From Porodaedalea pini (lineage: Eukaryota > Basidiomycota > Agaricomycetes > Hymenochaetales > Hymenochaetaceae): a DNA stretch of 64,000 nucleotides. Of this stretch, positions 11,723 through 23,369 are shown piece by piece. Both the position numbers and the translations under genes were made by a program. The notes under the pieces are model-generated. The model was given only the letters and a program-made list of their open reading frames with translations. It made no database searches and was not told where the DNA came from. The stretch is from NCBI GenBank assembly GCA_002794775.1, contig NBAY01000098.1, positions 1 through 64,000 on the forward strand, given 5' to 3'. Within the stretch, counting starts at the first letter, position 1, and each line of letters starts with the position of its first letter.

Positions 11723-13483
11723 TGTGCTCCAAACAACTCTGTTTGAACATCCCCAAATGTCCCCAAGGGCGTGATGGTGATGAATGCACATCATGGGAGT
11801 GATAGACAATGATAAATAACACTCAAACCACATGGAGAACCTGGGGAATGATGGAATCCAGTTGTTCGAGCATGATACATTGAGCGTCAACAGCCCAAGG
11901 CCCATTCAAGTGACCTATGCTCAAATACCACACTTTCCCTGTCCCCAAACGTGTGATCTGGCTGCACTACAAGCATTTGAACAAGTGAATATGAAGTGGA
12001 AAGAGTGCTCGAGCGCATATATAGTGGGATATGGAATGAATATAAAAGAAACAAAGCATTTGAGTGTGAATAGTAAGTGGTATGAGCATTCAAATGGGTG
12101 TATGAAGGTATTCAAGCATATGTCTGAGATCACTAAGGGATAATATGAAAGATTCAAAGGTATACTGTTGCTCGAATGGGTGAGTGTGACCATTTGAGTG
12201 CATGAACTGCAAAGTATAGGATAGAAAGTGATGAAACAAAATGCTTGACTGTGTTTATGGGGTTTGTATCTGTATATTATAATAAATAGAGCTAGGATGG
12301 CTGACACCTAAGTGCGAATCAAGCGCTACACCAGACTGAATCTAATCAGTCTGGTTTCAAATCAGAACCTCGTGGTTGCATCAGCAACATGTTATGAGAT
12401 CTCCAAAAGCAGACTGGAATGTACTGGAGATCTTATCTGGATGATCAGGGATGTGGTCACATGGAGCATGCAGCCAAGATGCATACTGGACTGCTGTCCG
12501 ATGACGGGAGCCACATACCAATTGGATGATCTGAATCCTGGTGGAGCACCGGTATGGTCAGACACTATGTGGACATTTTTCCTCCTTATGATTTATGTTT
12601 TTGCTATGTTCTTCTGATTTCTATGCTTTCTATGTGCACCTCTATGACCTATGACTTTTCCTTTTAACTTCTGTGTGTTTCAACTGATATGCACATTATG
12701 CCTGTATGGAAATTATTAACTGTAGATAGATCTTTGGACTTAGTATAAATATGCACCCCATGTCATAGGTGTTAGGATCCCAAGTGTGTACATCCATCTC
12801 TCCTTTTCTTTCATCGTCATCATCCTCGCTAACGTCCCTTTCTCCCTTCCCCACTGGACTCTTCCCTTCATCGCTCATTTGTTAATGTCACCTGACTCAT
12901 CAATCACATGACCCTTGCACATGGTTGCAGGTGATGTCGTCCACTCCTTACTCATCACATTCCATGATGTTCCATCACATTCCATTTCCCAGGAACATTA
13001 TCCTCTTTATAGTAGTATGATCACACAGCCATTGAGTATATAGGTAGCTCGTTCGCCTGTATTGCCCCTTACCTTGATATTTGTTTAATCTACTGCACTT
13101 ACTCTTGACATCATCTTCCATGGCACTTGTGTGTTTGACTCCTCCCCTCTTCACTGCATGTCTGTGGATCACCGCTCCCTACGTCGCTCTGCCTCCATCT
13201 ACATCATTTGTAGGTGTGATGGCTAAGTGATTGTTGAGTATGTGTTTGTACTCTAACAATAGGTAGAGAGGAAGTCAGTTCTACCACAGAGTCTCTCTCA
13301 GACAGGGTAACTTGAGTGTGATTTATCTTAGTCCTTGTAAACCTCATAGTCATTCCATCTTTGTCTTAGTCTCTCATGTCTCAAAAGCATCTCTCATCTT
13401 CTGTTCCATAACTTGTACCTCATCACTTGAAGTATTCACATTGTACTGGTGCTGATTATCTGTGCATTCCATCCCCATACTGG
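11723..13483. other. Intergenic or decayed repeats, no gene recognised
   Basis: AT-rich sequence with scattered CATTTGA/TCAAATG words (about 11970-12200), a hairpin at 12333-12354 (CAGACTGA/TCAGTCTG), a TATAAATATG box near 12742, and a possible small LTR from TGTTAATGTC near 12882 to CTCTAACA near 13257 with an internal TATATAGG. None of these is strong enough to name. The last four bases, CTGG at 13480-13483, are the target duplication of element C. Confidence 0.35.
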
Positions 13484-14399
13484 TGTAGATCCTGTGTATG
13501 GGTTGTTTAGGATCGGTAGTTCATTTGGGGACGTGTTTCCATTGAGTTTTACAGTAAATATATGCTCGGTATGAGCATGGGAAAAATCTCGGTACACGTC
13601 AGTACGCATTGGTATGCGTTGGTACGTGTCGGTACATGTCAATACTGTGAGGCACTCTGGACCCGATGTGAGTGTTGGTACAGAGCCGGAACGAGCAAGA
13701 TATCAACTCCAGTATGAGACAATAGCGATAGCAGAGATGAGAATGAGAATGAGACAAGAGATGAGACTAAAGATGAGGTTGCCACAAAACTAACTGTTGC
13801 GGAGACTAACTGCACACATGGAAGCTGCCCTATCTAAGGGGAACTCTGTGGTAGTATTTCCTCCCTTGCTACCTATGACAGGGAAGTCCCTAAATACAAG
13901 GTGCAAGAGATCTATCTACAGGAAAATTATTCCAAAGTGAGTATAATGTGCATACCGGGTGAAACATAGAGCATCAGAGAGAAAACACTCGGAACATAAG
14001 AGAAACATAGAAATCCAAAAGAAAACATGTCCATGTGACAACTTCCCCATTTGCCTCGGTCCATCATCTGGTCATATTGCAGCTCCACCAGAACTGAGAT
14101 CCTCCTATCGGTGAGTCATCATCCATCATCGGGCTGATCTCCGGTACGCATCCCAACTGACTCTGATGACATAAGCTTTCCAGTACGTCCCGAATTGTCA
14201 GGGGGATCTTCCCAGTGATCCACTGATGTGATGTCAGGCATATCATCCTGTGTCCAGTACGTATTGGGCAAATCCTTCTGGGTCTGGTACATGTCACGCC
14301 AATCCTTCTGAGTCTGGTATGCATCAATACCTGTCAGAATGTGCAACTGATGGCCTCTAGAGTGATCTGCAGTGGTTGGCTACTCATCGGTACTCTACA
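13484..14399 (-). repeat. Element C 3' LTR
   Basis: 916 bp, plus-strand ends TGTAGATCC and CTCTACA (TGTAGAG...GGATCTACA in element sense). Nearly identical to 30035-30960. Rich in GTAC words such as GGTACACGTCAGTACG. A short purine run (GGGAGA, element sense) just before it is the probable polypurine tract. Confidence 0.92.
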
Positions 14400-15463
14400 T
14401 CTCCCAGGACATTTGAAATCATGACTGTCCCTAGTCATGTCTTCCCTTCGGTACGCCAGGACACTAGCCATTCTCCGAGGGACCCTACAGGGCATGGTAT
14501 ACTGTACTGCCATGCAGGCAAAGGATGCAACAAAAGGGGGTGACCAGTACCAGGGTCTGTCAGTATGTCTTGGCACAAGTCCCAATATCAGTATGCCTCC
14601 TGGATCGAAATTCAATGGGTTGGATTTTTCCCTCTCCACCACTGACCAGGCTAAAACTCCTTCTGGCAACATCATCAAAGTAGTGTCCAGCTTCCTCTCC
14701 TCCACCCACTGAAGTCCGCTCGCATCAAAGTCCAAGGTACTGCGTCTTTCTGGTGTTGGCCTCTCTGTCAGTACAGAATGGTAACAGCTCGGTACTCGAT
14801 GTTGGTGCATTCGGTGGTGACTCCAGATGCTGCATCGGAACACCCCAATACTCCTCTAGTCCACAGTCTGTCCATAGCACCACTTGGCAATCATTAACTC
14901 CATCGCACTTCATTTCCGGTACACATCTGTACCCATCGAACTCCAGTATCACTCAATATGCGTCAAACATCAGTATGCCTTGAACCGCCACAACCTCCGG
15001 TATGCATCAGTATGCCTCTGGTCCACTTGCATCGGGTGCTGGCACCGCTCTGTATGCACTAAATCCACCACACTTCACTTCCAGTATGCATCCACTTTCC
15101 TCAATTTCTGGTACTGCTTGATATCTGTCAAACATCGTTACGTCTCGAACCCCCACAACCTCCGGTACACGTCGGTATGCCTCTGGTGCATCCAGGAGCA
15201 CCCCCTCCTCACTAATGCTTGGCTCCAGACCCACTTGGCAAACTTCTAACTCTGGTACATCTTGGTATGCATCGAAACCCAGTACCACTTGATGTGTGTC
15301 AAACGTCGGTACATCTTGAACTGCCTCGACCTCCGGTACATGTCGGTACACACCACCATCCAGTACCTCCAGGGACACACTTTTGTCACTAATTCTCAGC
15401 TCCGGATCCACTTGGCTCGCTTCTAACTCTGGTACACCTCGATACACGTCCAAACCCGGTACT
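14400..15463 (-). pseudogene. Element C distal coding part: VPE repeats and pre-RT stub
   Basis: On the minus strand 15453-15007 reads as loosely repeated units of the type VYRxVPEVEA and FDAYQDVPELE. Near 14740-14560 another frame gives ERKLDTTLMMLPEGVLAW, matching ERKLVINLIMLQEGALAW in the pre-RT region of element F. Similarity then stops and the 3' LTR begins 150 bp later, so RT, RNase H and integrase have been deleted. The left flank GTACT (15459-15463) is the target duplication of element D. Confidence 0.72.
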
Positions 15464-15905
15464 TGTTAGGACTCGAACTTTCATCTTTTCTTTTATTATT
15501 CCTTTGACCATTTCTTTTCTTTTAATCGCTCCTTTTCATTATATTTAATCATCTCTTCAATCATTTCCCACACTCTTTTCACATGACCTTCATTCGTTCC
15601 ATTCTGCCCCCTTTTATGTAATCTTAGACAAAGGGGCAACAAGTTCTCACGGAGTGATCACTGTATATAAGGAAGAGGAATCGCATCTGAACACCTGTTC
15701 TGCTTTTCCTCTTACCTCCGTGACGACCTAGGTGAGACCGCATCCCCCTCCTGTAGTAGAGTACATTGTATTAATCCTCTTACCTCCGTGACGACCTAGC
15801 CTGAGTAAAGTGTGTCCCAAGTCCTCACTCAAGTATAGCACGTCTTAGATGACAGTCAGCTGAGGCTTGCCCAGTCCAAGCCGTCTCCCTGACTCCTGCC
15901 TAACA
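15464..15905 (+). repeat. Element D 5' LTR with promoter
   Basis: 442 bp, TGTTAGGACTCG to CGCCTAACA. TATATAA at 15664-15670 lies 33 nt before GTTCTGCTTTT (15697-15707), the presumed transcript start. Same length as the 3' LTR and differing at few positions. Confidence 0.96.
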
Positions 15906-15906
15906 T

Positions 15907-15917
15907 AAAAGCAGAAC
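15907..15917 (+). promoter_or_regulatory. Element D self-priming site
   Basis: AAAAGCAGAAC, one base after the LTR, is the perfect complement of 15697-15707. There is no tRNA-type TGG. Confidence 0.75.
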
Positions 15918-16596
15918 CTCACCCAGGCTCATCCCCAGCATACGTCGTCGCTGTCAACTCGCCTTCACTCGGTCTAGAGGAGCACTCCCCTCGACGGACT
16001 TGACGTGTAAACCCCCTGAATGACAACCCTCAACCCTGCCCGGGCGTTTTCAAATGTTCGTGTATTAAGTAATCCAACTATCCCACCCTGGCCCTCCGTC
16101 TTTCTCTTTGGTGGAGGAACCATCTGACCTGGATGTGGGTAACACACCGTGTGCAGTCGTCGACGTCATCATCGATTGTAATCTCGGTCGCCTCCTTCCG
16201 TTTGGTCATCAAACTCGCCGACGAACCTGTCCTTCGCCAGCGTAATGTTCATCCGGACAACCAGCCCCTCCTCATTCCCCCTCCGGTCTAGTCAACATAG
16301 ATCTTACCGAGGAACAGCAGTGGGCTCTCCCTCATTCGTCACACTACGACACCGAACGACAGTCGTACATAGCCGACGATAGAAACCATGTCACCCATAA
16401 CCTCTGGTGGAGTGACATTAGACACGCCTGGTACTCAACTGACCCATCAGGCGAGAGAACTCGGTGGGCGCCTCGAGCCCCTCGTGCCCCATCATCCCCT
16501 ACCGTTTCGACATCATCGGTCGTCCTTCCCAGTGAACCAGGAGGATACCAAACACCCCGTAGAGACTCATCGCCGCCGACGCCCCCTGAACACCTA
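15918..16596 (+). other. Element D leader with gag extension
   Basis: The 5' leader. From about 16294 the gag frame is already open and conserved (NIDLTEEQQWALP, LWWSDIRHAWYST), although the first in-frame ATG is at 16597. The preceding part is a decayed version of the leader ORF that is intact in E and G. Confidence 0.55.
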
Positions 16597-17685
16597 ATGC
16601 ACACACCTGTACCAGTGATGTTGGAAGGCTTTACCCAAAGGCAGCAACAGGAGATCGCGGTGATCGTAGCGGCCACCTTCACCCGCGCGGCGACGAATGC
16701 CCCGGCGGCCCAGGCCCCAGCTCCCTCAATTGACGTCGCCCGGCCACGTGAATTTGCTGGCGGCGATGACTACCTCGACTTCAAGCACGAAGTCCTTCTC
16801 TTTGTCTCGGCGAACCCCACGAGGTACCCCTCATCATCGAGCAAAATCTATGTCACCCTCTCTTACCTCAAGGGTGGCAATGCATCGACGTGGGCGCAAA
16901 ACTACGTCCAGGAATTCACGACAAGTGGCGTCGTGAGCTTCACGGATGATTGGACCAAGTTTCAGGAACGACTGGATGCCTCCTTCGACGACCCGAACAG
17001 GAAGGAGAAGGCGTTGAAGAAGTTCTGAGACAAGATCCAGAAGGATCTCTCTGCCGACGAGTTCTTCCAGGATCTCGACGTGATCATCAAGGCAGCGGAA
17101 CTGAAGGATGACAGCATCATCTGCGACCGCCTGAAGCACGCAATGAACATCGAGGTGGTCCGCGGTGTGTTGAGGTCGACGCCTGTGCCAACAACGTATG
17201 AAGCGTGGAAAAAGAAAGCTGTCAAGATCGACCGGGGCGAACAACAGATTCGCGCAATCCAACGAGGCAGGGCATTGCCATTCACGCCCCGCCCAACGCC
17301 CCAACAAGGGCCCCCTGCACGCCGACAGATAGCAGCCCCACACGTTGACAAGTGTGACGCGACCGGCATCACCTTCGGAGGTGCTGGTCAACCAATGGAC
17401 GTCTCAATGAACGAGGTGCAACGACGACGTGCGTGTTGGATCTGTGGCGGGCTGGGCCACTTTAAGGACAAGTGCCCGCAGGCAAAACCAATTATCCAGC
17501 GCATGTTGGAACTGATGGCGCCAGGTGAACATTGCGTCCTTGCCGATGAACTCGGCGCAATGAAGGAATCGGCATTCGAGGAAGTCGTAGACACTCGAAG
17601 GTCAACCGTGGAAGAATATAGGGAGGAAGAAGACAATGACGAAGAGGTCGTCGACTCGCAGGATTTTGCAAGTGGTCAGGCGTAG
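16597..17685 (+). pseudogene. gag: Element D gag (one TGA)
   Basis: Capsid and nucleocapsid precursor. The core has PREFAGGDDYLDFKHEVLLF, then LKGGNASTWAQNYVQEF. The CCHC knuckle CWICGGLGHFKDKC is near 17436-17475. One TGA at 17026-17028 replaces a codon that is CGA in element A; G has the same TGA. The frame ends at TAG 17683-17685, inside the stem-loop of the frameshift signal. The start at 16597 is the first ATG in frame, but homology extends upstream. Confidence 0.9.
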
Positions 17686-17703
17686 CCATCGGGACGACTG
17701 ACC
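17661..17703 (+). promoter_or_regulatory. Element D frameshift signal, heptamer mutated
   Basis: The heptamer reads GGATTTT where A, E and G have GGGTTTT. The 6-nt spacer and the GGTCAG (17674-17679) / CTGACC (17698-17703) stem around the gag stop are kept. The G to A change should weaken slippage. Confidence 0.6.
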
Positions 17704-20700
17704 GAGAAGAACAAGGGACTTCGAATCCGGATTTGTTAAAATATAACCAACCGTCTGTACAATACGTAGATGCCAACAACGTTGATGGTTTTCCCAGTTA
17801 CGAAGTCCCTACCGGTGTGAATAAAAATGAGGAGTACGAGCAGCTGTTCATGAGAGGAACTGGCGGATGCCAGCTGGACCTTCTCCTGAACGTCGGACAC
17901 AGCATAGCGGGTGAAGTGAGAGAGGTAGATGCGCATGCCCTTGTGGACTCGGGGTGTACAGGATCGTGCATCGATGTGAGGTTCGTCGAACGGTATGGGT
18001 TGGAAACAAAGCGTTACATCAGACCCCTTGCAGTACTCAACGCCGACAGCACGCACAACGAGGCTGGGTTGATCGAAGAATATGTCGACGTCGAGCTCAT
18101 GATTGACCACCACAAGGAAAAGATTGTCCTCGCAGTGACGTCCCTAGCATCATCAAACATATTCCTGGGATACGACTGGCTTCGACGTCATAACCCTGAG
18201 GTCGACTGGAAAATGGGATTGATCGAATTCACTTGCTGTCCAGAGGAATGTGCGATCAAGAGGGAGCCAGTGGAGGACCTAGGCAAGGTGAAGAAGATGG
18301 TGGAAGAGATGAGGAGGGTGAGTGAGATGCGAATGGACAAGACGTCCTGGCCCGCATACCTCAACGACTATGCTGACGTCTTCTCAGAGAAAGGATTCGA
18401 GAAGTTGCTGGAACATCGCCCATGGGACCACGTCATTGACCTGAAACCTGACTTCAAGCCTAGCGACTGCAAGATCTACCCACTGACACCGACGGAACAG
18501 CAGTCGCTAAAGGACTTCCTCGAAGAGAATCTGAAGTCAGGTCGTATATGAAAGTTGATCTCACTGATGGCATCGCCCTTCTTCTTCATCAAGAAGGCCG
18601 ATAAGTCACTATGCCTGATCCAGGACTACCGTAAGCTCAATGACGGTACAATCAAGAATAAGTATCCCCTCCCTCTCATCGACGAACTTGTTGACAAGGT
18701 CAAGAAAGTGAAGTACATCACTAAGCTTGACCTTTGCTGGGGATACTACAACGTCCGGATCCGCGAAGGCGACGAATGGAAGGCAGCCTTTCGCACAAAC
18801 ATGGGCCTCTTCGAGCCAACGGTCATGTTTTTTGGTCTTTGCAACGCGCCAGCGACGTTCCAAGCGTTCGTTAACCACATCTTCAAGGGACTGATCTACG
18901 ACAACCTGATCATTGTCTATCTCGATGACATCCTCATTCTCTCACAAACTCTTGAGGAACACATCGAGACGTCGAAGCGCGTCCTCCAAATCCTGCGAGA
19001 AAACAGCCTGTACCTGAAGCCAGAAAAATGCGAGTTCGACACCAAAACCGTGAAATACCTCAGCCACATCGTCGGCAATGGCGAAATCAGGGCTGACCCA
19101 GCAAAGACTGAGGTGATTGCAGACTGGCCAGTCCCACAAAACCTCAAGCAACTACAGCAATTCCTCGGCATGGGCAACTGGCTGCGACGGTTCATCAAGG
19201 ACTACAGCAAGGTGGTCCATCTGCTGACGTCGCTGACGGGCAAGAAGGACTGGGTATGGGAGACCGAACAGCAGGAGGCGTTCGAGGAGTTGAGACGACG
19301 TCTCTGCTCACCTCCAGTCCTGGCCATTGCGAATGATGAGGGCCCTTTCCGTGTTGAAGCGGACTCATCAAACTTTGCTCTTGGAGGAGTGTTGTTGCAA
19401 AAGCAGGAAGGCAAATGGAGGGTAGTCGCCTACAGGTTGGAAGCACTCCTACCAGCAGAACGAAACTACAAGATCTACGACAAGGAGATGCTCGCGATCG
19501 TTTCGGCACTCAAGGAGTGGAGACAGTACCTCCTCGGCGCCCGTCATCCTATCGAGATCTGGTCCGATCATGCCAACCTCATGTACTTCAGGTCGGCGCA
19601 AAAGTTGAGCTATCGACAAGCTCGCTGGCGGACAGAGCTCGAAGAATTCGACTTCCACCTCAAACACAAGTCAGGGAAGACAATGGGCAAGGCAGACCTA
19701 CTATTGCGCAAGGCAGGCTACAACAAGGGCCAGGATGACAACGACAGCATCGTGTTCATCAAGGAGAAATGGTTGAATCATGGAGTGGTAAGGACGTCGC
19801 GTGATGATGTGTTGGACAAAGTGGGCGAAGCGCAAAGGGCGCAACACGAGTCGGAGAGGCCAACGGGGATGACGGAGGTCGACAGCTTATGGCGGATGAA
19901 GGGCAAGGTGTACGTACCATCGTCGATGAAGGAGGCCGTATTACGGGAATGTCACAACTTGGTACTGGCTGGACACCCAGGAGCGTCGAAAACGGTGGAA
20001 CTCGTCCAACGAGACTTCTGGTGGACGTCGATGTTCTCCGACGTCAGAGCGTATGTCCGAGGGTGTGATCGCTGCCAGTGAACAAAGGCTCTGAGGGCAT
20101 CGAGGTCGAGGCCACTTCACCTGAACACGGTCCCGGAAGGCCCATGGGAAATTGTCACAGTCGACCTCATCGGAGAACTCCCCGACTCCAAGGGGCACAA
20201 CGCGATCTGCGTTTTCGTCGATAGGTTCTCGAAACAGATGCACGCGATCCCGACAATGACAAAGTTGTTGGCAGAAGGCATGGCTCAACTGTACCGCGAC
20301 CACGTCTTCCGCCTCCACGGCTTGCTGAAGAAGATCATCCATGACCGAGGCACACAGTTCGACGCGTCAATGATGAAGGAGCTGTACAAACTCCTACACA
20401 TCGAAGGCAATCCGTCGATGGCGTATCACCCACAGACAGATGGTCAGACGGAACACGTTAACCAAGAGCTTGAACAGTATCTTAGGCTCTTCGTGAACCA
20501 TCAGCAATCGGACTGGAAGGACTGGCTCCCCCTCGCGGAGTTCGCGTATAATAACCGTGAGCATTCGGCGACGAAGATGTCCCCTTTCTACGCAAACACA
20601 GGACGTCTCCCCTTGAGCTTTGACACGACACGAACCTCGTCTGCCAACATGTCGGCGGAAGAATTCGCGAAGCACATAAAGGAGACTCATCGTGTTGCAA

Positions 20701-21311
20701 AGGACAACTTGGTCAAAGCGGCGGACGACATGAAACGCTATCACGACCGGACAGCAGGGATTTCGGTTGGGTACAAGGCCGGGGACAAGGTTTTCCTTGA
20801 CAGGCGAAACATCAGCACAGACTCGCCAACAAAGAAACTCGCTGACAAATGGTATGGCCCCTTCGAAATCGTTGACAAGGTGGGAGCAAGCGCATACAAG
20901 CTCAAGCTCCCAAAGCGATGGAAAAAGGTCCACCCGGTCTTCAACGAGGCACTGCTAAAGCCCGCTGTCGAACCGTCCTTCGAGAGCCAAAGACAACCAG
21001 CACCGCCGCCACCTGACATCGTCAACAACGAGGAGGAGTACGAGATTGAGGAGGTTCTAGACTCGCGTCTGCACCAAGGGAAACTACAGTACCTTGTCAA
21101 GTGGGTCGGTTACAACGAACCAACTTGGCAGCCTGAGACGGACTTCAGCAAGAATGCAAAGGAGGCAATCGCTGAGTTCTATCGAAAGCACCCTGGCACT
21201 CCTCGAAAACTTGACATCCCTCGCCAACGACTCCGCCCACGCTTCATCGACACAGAGCCAAACAACATCGATTTTGGTTGGTCGGGACACCCAACCTTGA
21301 GGGGGGAGTAA
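17668..21311 (+). pseudogene. pol: Element D pol: full domain set, two TGA codons
   Basis: One frame from the gag overlap to TAA 21309-21311. Protease ALVDSGCTGSCID (about 17940-17980), RT with YLDDILI near 18918-18938, RNase H with VEADSSNFALGG (about 19350) and the EM of YDKEMLAIV, integrase zinc finger (HPGAS through GCDRCQ, about 19970-20080), core Asp in VTVDLIGEL, Asp in IIHDRGTQFD and Glu in DGQTEHVNQELE, GPY/F (KWYGPFEIV, about 20850) and chromodomain (EYEIEEVLDSRLHQGKLQYL, about 21040-21190). TGA at 18549 and 20079 replace CGA codons kept in E and G respectively. Otherwise full length, so this is the best reference copy in the window. Confidence 0.95.
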
Positions 21312-21753
21312 TGTTAGGACTCGAACTTTCATCTTTTCTTTTATTATTCCTTTGACCATTTCTTTTCTTTTAATCGCTCCTTTTCATTATATTTAATCAT
21401 CTCTTCAATCATTTCCCACACTCTTTTCACATGACCTTCATTCGTTCCATCCCGCCCCCTTTTATGTAATCTTAGACAAAGGGGCAACTGGTTCTCACGG
21501 GGTGATCACTGTATATAAGGAAGAGGAATCGCATCTGAACACCTGTTCTGCTTTTCCTCTTACCTCCGTGACGACCTAGGTGAGACCGCGTCCCCCTCCT
21601 GTAGTAGAGTACATTGTATTAATCCTCTTACCTCTGTGACAACCTAGCCTGAGTAAAGTGTGTCCTGAGTCCTCACTCGAGTATAGCACGTCTTAGACGA
21701 CAGTCAGCCGAGGCTTGCCCAGTCCGAGCTGTCTCCCGGACTCCCGCCTAACA
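21312..21753 (+). repeat. Element D 3' LTR
   Basis: 442 bp, starting immediately after the pol TAA and the G-rich polypurine tract (21300-21308). Ends CCTAACA and is followed by the GTACT duplication. Confidence 0.96.
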
Positions 21754-22237
21754 GTACTGCCCAAAGTGCACAAAATGTCGGTACGTCTCGGTACACACCA
21801 AACTCCGGTACACATCGGTATACATCTGGTCCTCTAGAGCCTTGCCCTGGCTCCATCTGGTACACACCAGAACCACAGTATTCGGACTCTGGAACGCTTC
21901 GGTATGCATTGGTCTCTGGTACTGCTTGAAGTGCGTCAAGCTTTGGTACGTTGTGATCTGTACCAGACTCCGATATGTCTCGAAGGGCTTCAATCTCCGG
22001 TACACCTTGGTACACCTCTAGACCACCAGTTCTGGCTCCAGCTCCGCTCAGTATGCAACTGCAGCATTGTCTTTGCATTCCGGTACCCTTTGGCACTTGT
22101 CGATCCATGGCATCTCCCAACTCATAACAAACTCCGGTACCTCTTGGTACACCTGCACAGCACTAATATCCACCTCTGGTACCACTCTGCATGCACCCAC
22201 TCTGCTGTCCTTCTGCTCCAGTACTTTTCGGTACACT
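21754..22237 (-). pseudogene. Element C middle segment: VPE repeats
   Basis: Minus-strand continuation of element C between D and E. It reads in pieces such as VYQEVPEF, CRVVPEVD and CQRVPE, with stops and frame changes. It is flanked by the D duplication GTACT on the left and the E duplication ACACT (22233-22237) on the right. Confidence 0.75.
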
Positions 22238-22659
22238 TGTTAGGACTCGAACTTTTCCTTTCTTTTATTTTCCTTTTATCATTTCCTTTCTTTTAATCGA
22301 TCCTTCTCATTATATTTAATCGTCTTTTCAATCATTTCTCACACTCCCTCCACATGACCTTCTTTCGTTCCATTCTGCTCGTTTATGTAACTTTAGATAA
22401 TATAGTCCCACGGTCGCCACTATAAGAGGTCTCAGGAATCGCATGAACTCCTTGTTCTGCTTTTCCTCTTACCTCCACGACGACCTAGGCGAGACTCGCT
22501 CCCCTTGTATTAGTTTAGACTGGTATTAATCCTCTTACCTCCGCAACGACCTAGCCTGAGTAAGCGTGTCCTGAGTCTACGCTCGAGTATAGCACGTCCC
22601 AGACGATAGTCAGCCGAGACCTGCCCAGTCCGAGTCGTCCCCCGGGCTCCCGCCTAACA
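22238..22659 (+). repeat. Element E 5' LTR with promoter
   Basis: 422 bp, TGTTAGG to CCTAACA. TATAAG at 22421 is 33 nt before GTTCTGCTTTT (22454-22464). The differences I noted from the 3' LTR (AATCGATC/AATTGATC, TTTCGTTCC/TTTCATTCC, CTCGTTT/CTCATTT) are transitions at CpG. Confidence 0.96.
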
Positions 22660-22660
22660 T

Positions 22661-22671
22661 AAAAGCAGAAC
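22661..22671 (+). promoter_or_regulatory. Element E self-priming site
   Basis: AAAAGCAGAAC one base after the LTR, perfect complement of 22454-22464 in the LTR. Confidence 0.75.
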
Positions 22672-22773
22672 CTCACCCAGGCTCATCCCCAGCATACGTC
22701 GTCGCTGTCGACTTGCCTTCACTCGGTCTAGAGGAGCGCCCCCCTCGACGGACTTGACGTGTAAACCCCCTAA

Positions 22774-23061
22774 ATGACAACCCTCAACCCTGCCCAGACG
22801 TTTTCGGACGTTTGTGTATTACATAAACATTTCAACCGATATTTCCCGACCCTGGCTCTACGAATTAGCCTCTGGTGGAGCACGCACCTGATGTGGATGT
22901 GGGTAACCAGACGAGTACAAACTTTGACAACAATCTCATTTGTGATCTCGCTTGGATCCTACCACCTCGTCATCAATTTCGCCGACGAACCCGTTCAATG
23001 TTGGCGTAACCCCGGATCGAACACACAACTGATCCCTGTTCCTCCGCCAACGTCAAGATAG
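22774..23061 (+). CDS. Conserved leader ORF of element E (95 codons)
   Basis: A small ORF between primer site and gag, begun at ATG 22774. It matches the ORF of element G at 42313-42594 along its length (MTTLNPA start; RISLWWS; TTISFVISLGS; INF-DEPVQ-WRNPG; IPVPPP). It ends at TCAAGATAG, overlapping the -1 frame that opens the extended gag (KIDLTDEQ). It has no recognised domain. It may be an N-terminal part of gag joined by shifting or splicing, or a regulatory uORF. Elements A and D keep decayed versions. Confidence 0.5.
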   Translation: MTTLNPAQTFSDVCVLHKHFNRYFPTLALRISLWWSTHLMWMWVTRRVQTLTTISFVISLGSYHLVINFADEPVQCWRNPGSNTQLIPVPPPTSR

Positions 23062-23369
23062 ATCTTACCGACGAACAGCGATGGGCCCTTCCTGCATCAG
23101 CCCGTTGGGATCCAGATCAACCAAGTTACGTCGCGACCAACAATAGTGGCGTCACACACGACATCTGGTGGAGTGAAATCCAATGTGCCTGGTATTCGTC
23201 AGACAAATGAGGAAGGAGAGCCAGGTGGCCCCCAGCCGCTCCATCATCACCCGCACCATCAACGTCAACTATCAACCTACCACCGACCCCAGGTCCCTAC
23301 CGTGAAACCAACAGAGACCCCTCACCGCCAACCCCCCCAGAACCTTCGACGCCCACACCCGAGCCCGCA

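Larger units (their letters stand above)
15464..21753 (+). mobile_element. Element D: complete chromodomain Ty3/gypsy element
   Basis: 6290 bp with two 442-bp LTRs, a self-priming site, gag, pol and a polypurine tract. The target duplication GTACT is perfect (15459-15463 and 21754-21758), inside element C. The coding region is full length. The breaks I see are three in-frame TGA codons and a damaged frameshift heptamer. Confidence 0.97.

Noticed and set aside
11960..12200. Recurring CATTTGA/TCAAATG words as a binding-site array
   Set aside because: Spacing is irregular and the region is AT-rich; a count against expectation was not possible.
12300..12400. tRNA-like stretch with an 8-bp hairpin and GGTTTCAAATC, resembling a SINE head or tRNA-Leu/Ser
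   Set aside because: The loop size and acceptor stem do not fit a tRNA, the B-box match is poor, and no second copy is in the window.
23006..23057. A 52-nt GTAACC...CAAG intron joining the leader ORF of E to gag
   Set aside because: The splice would put gag out of frame, and the donor is lost in element A.
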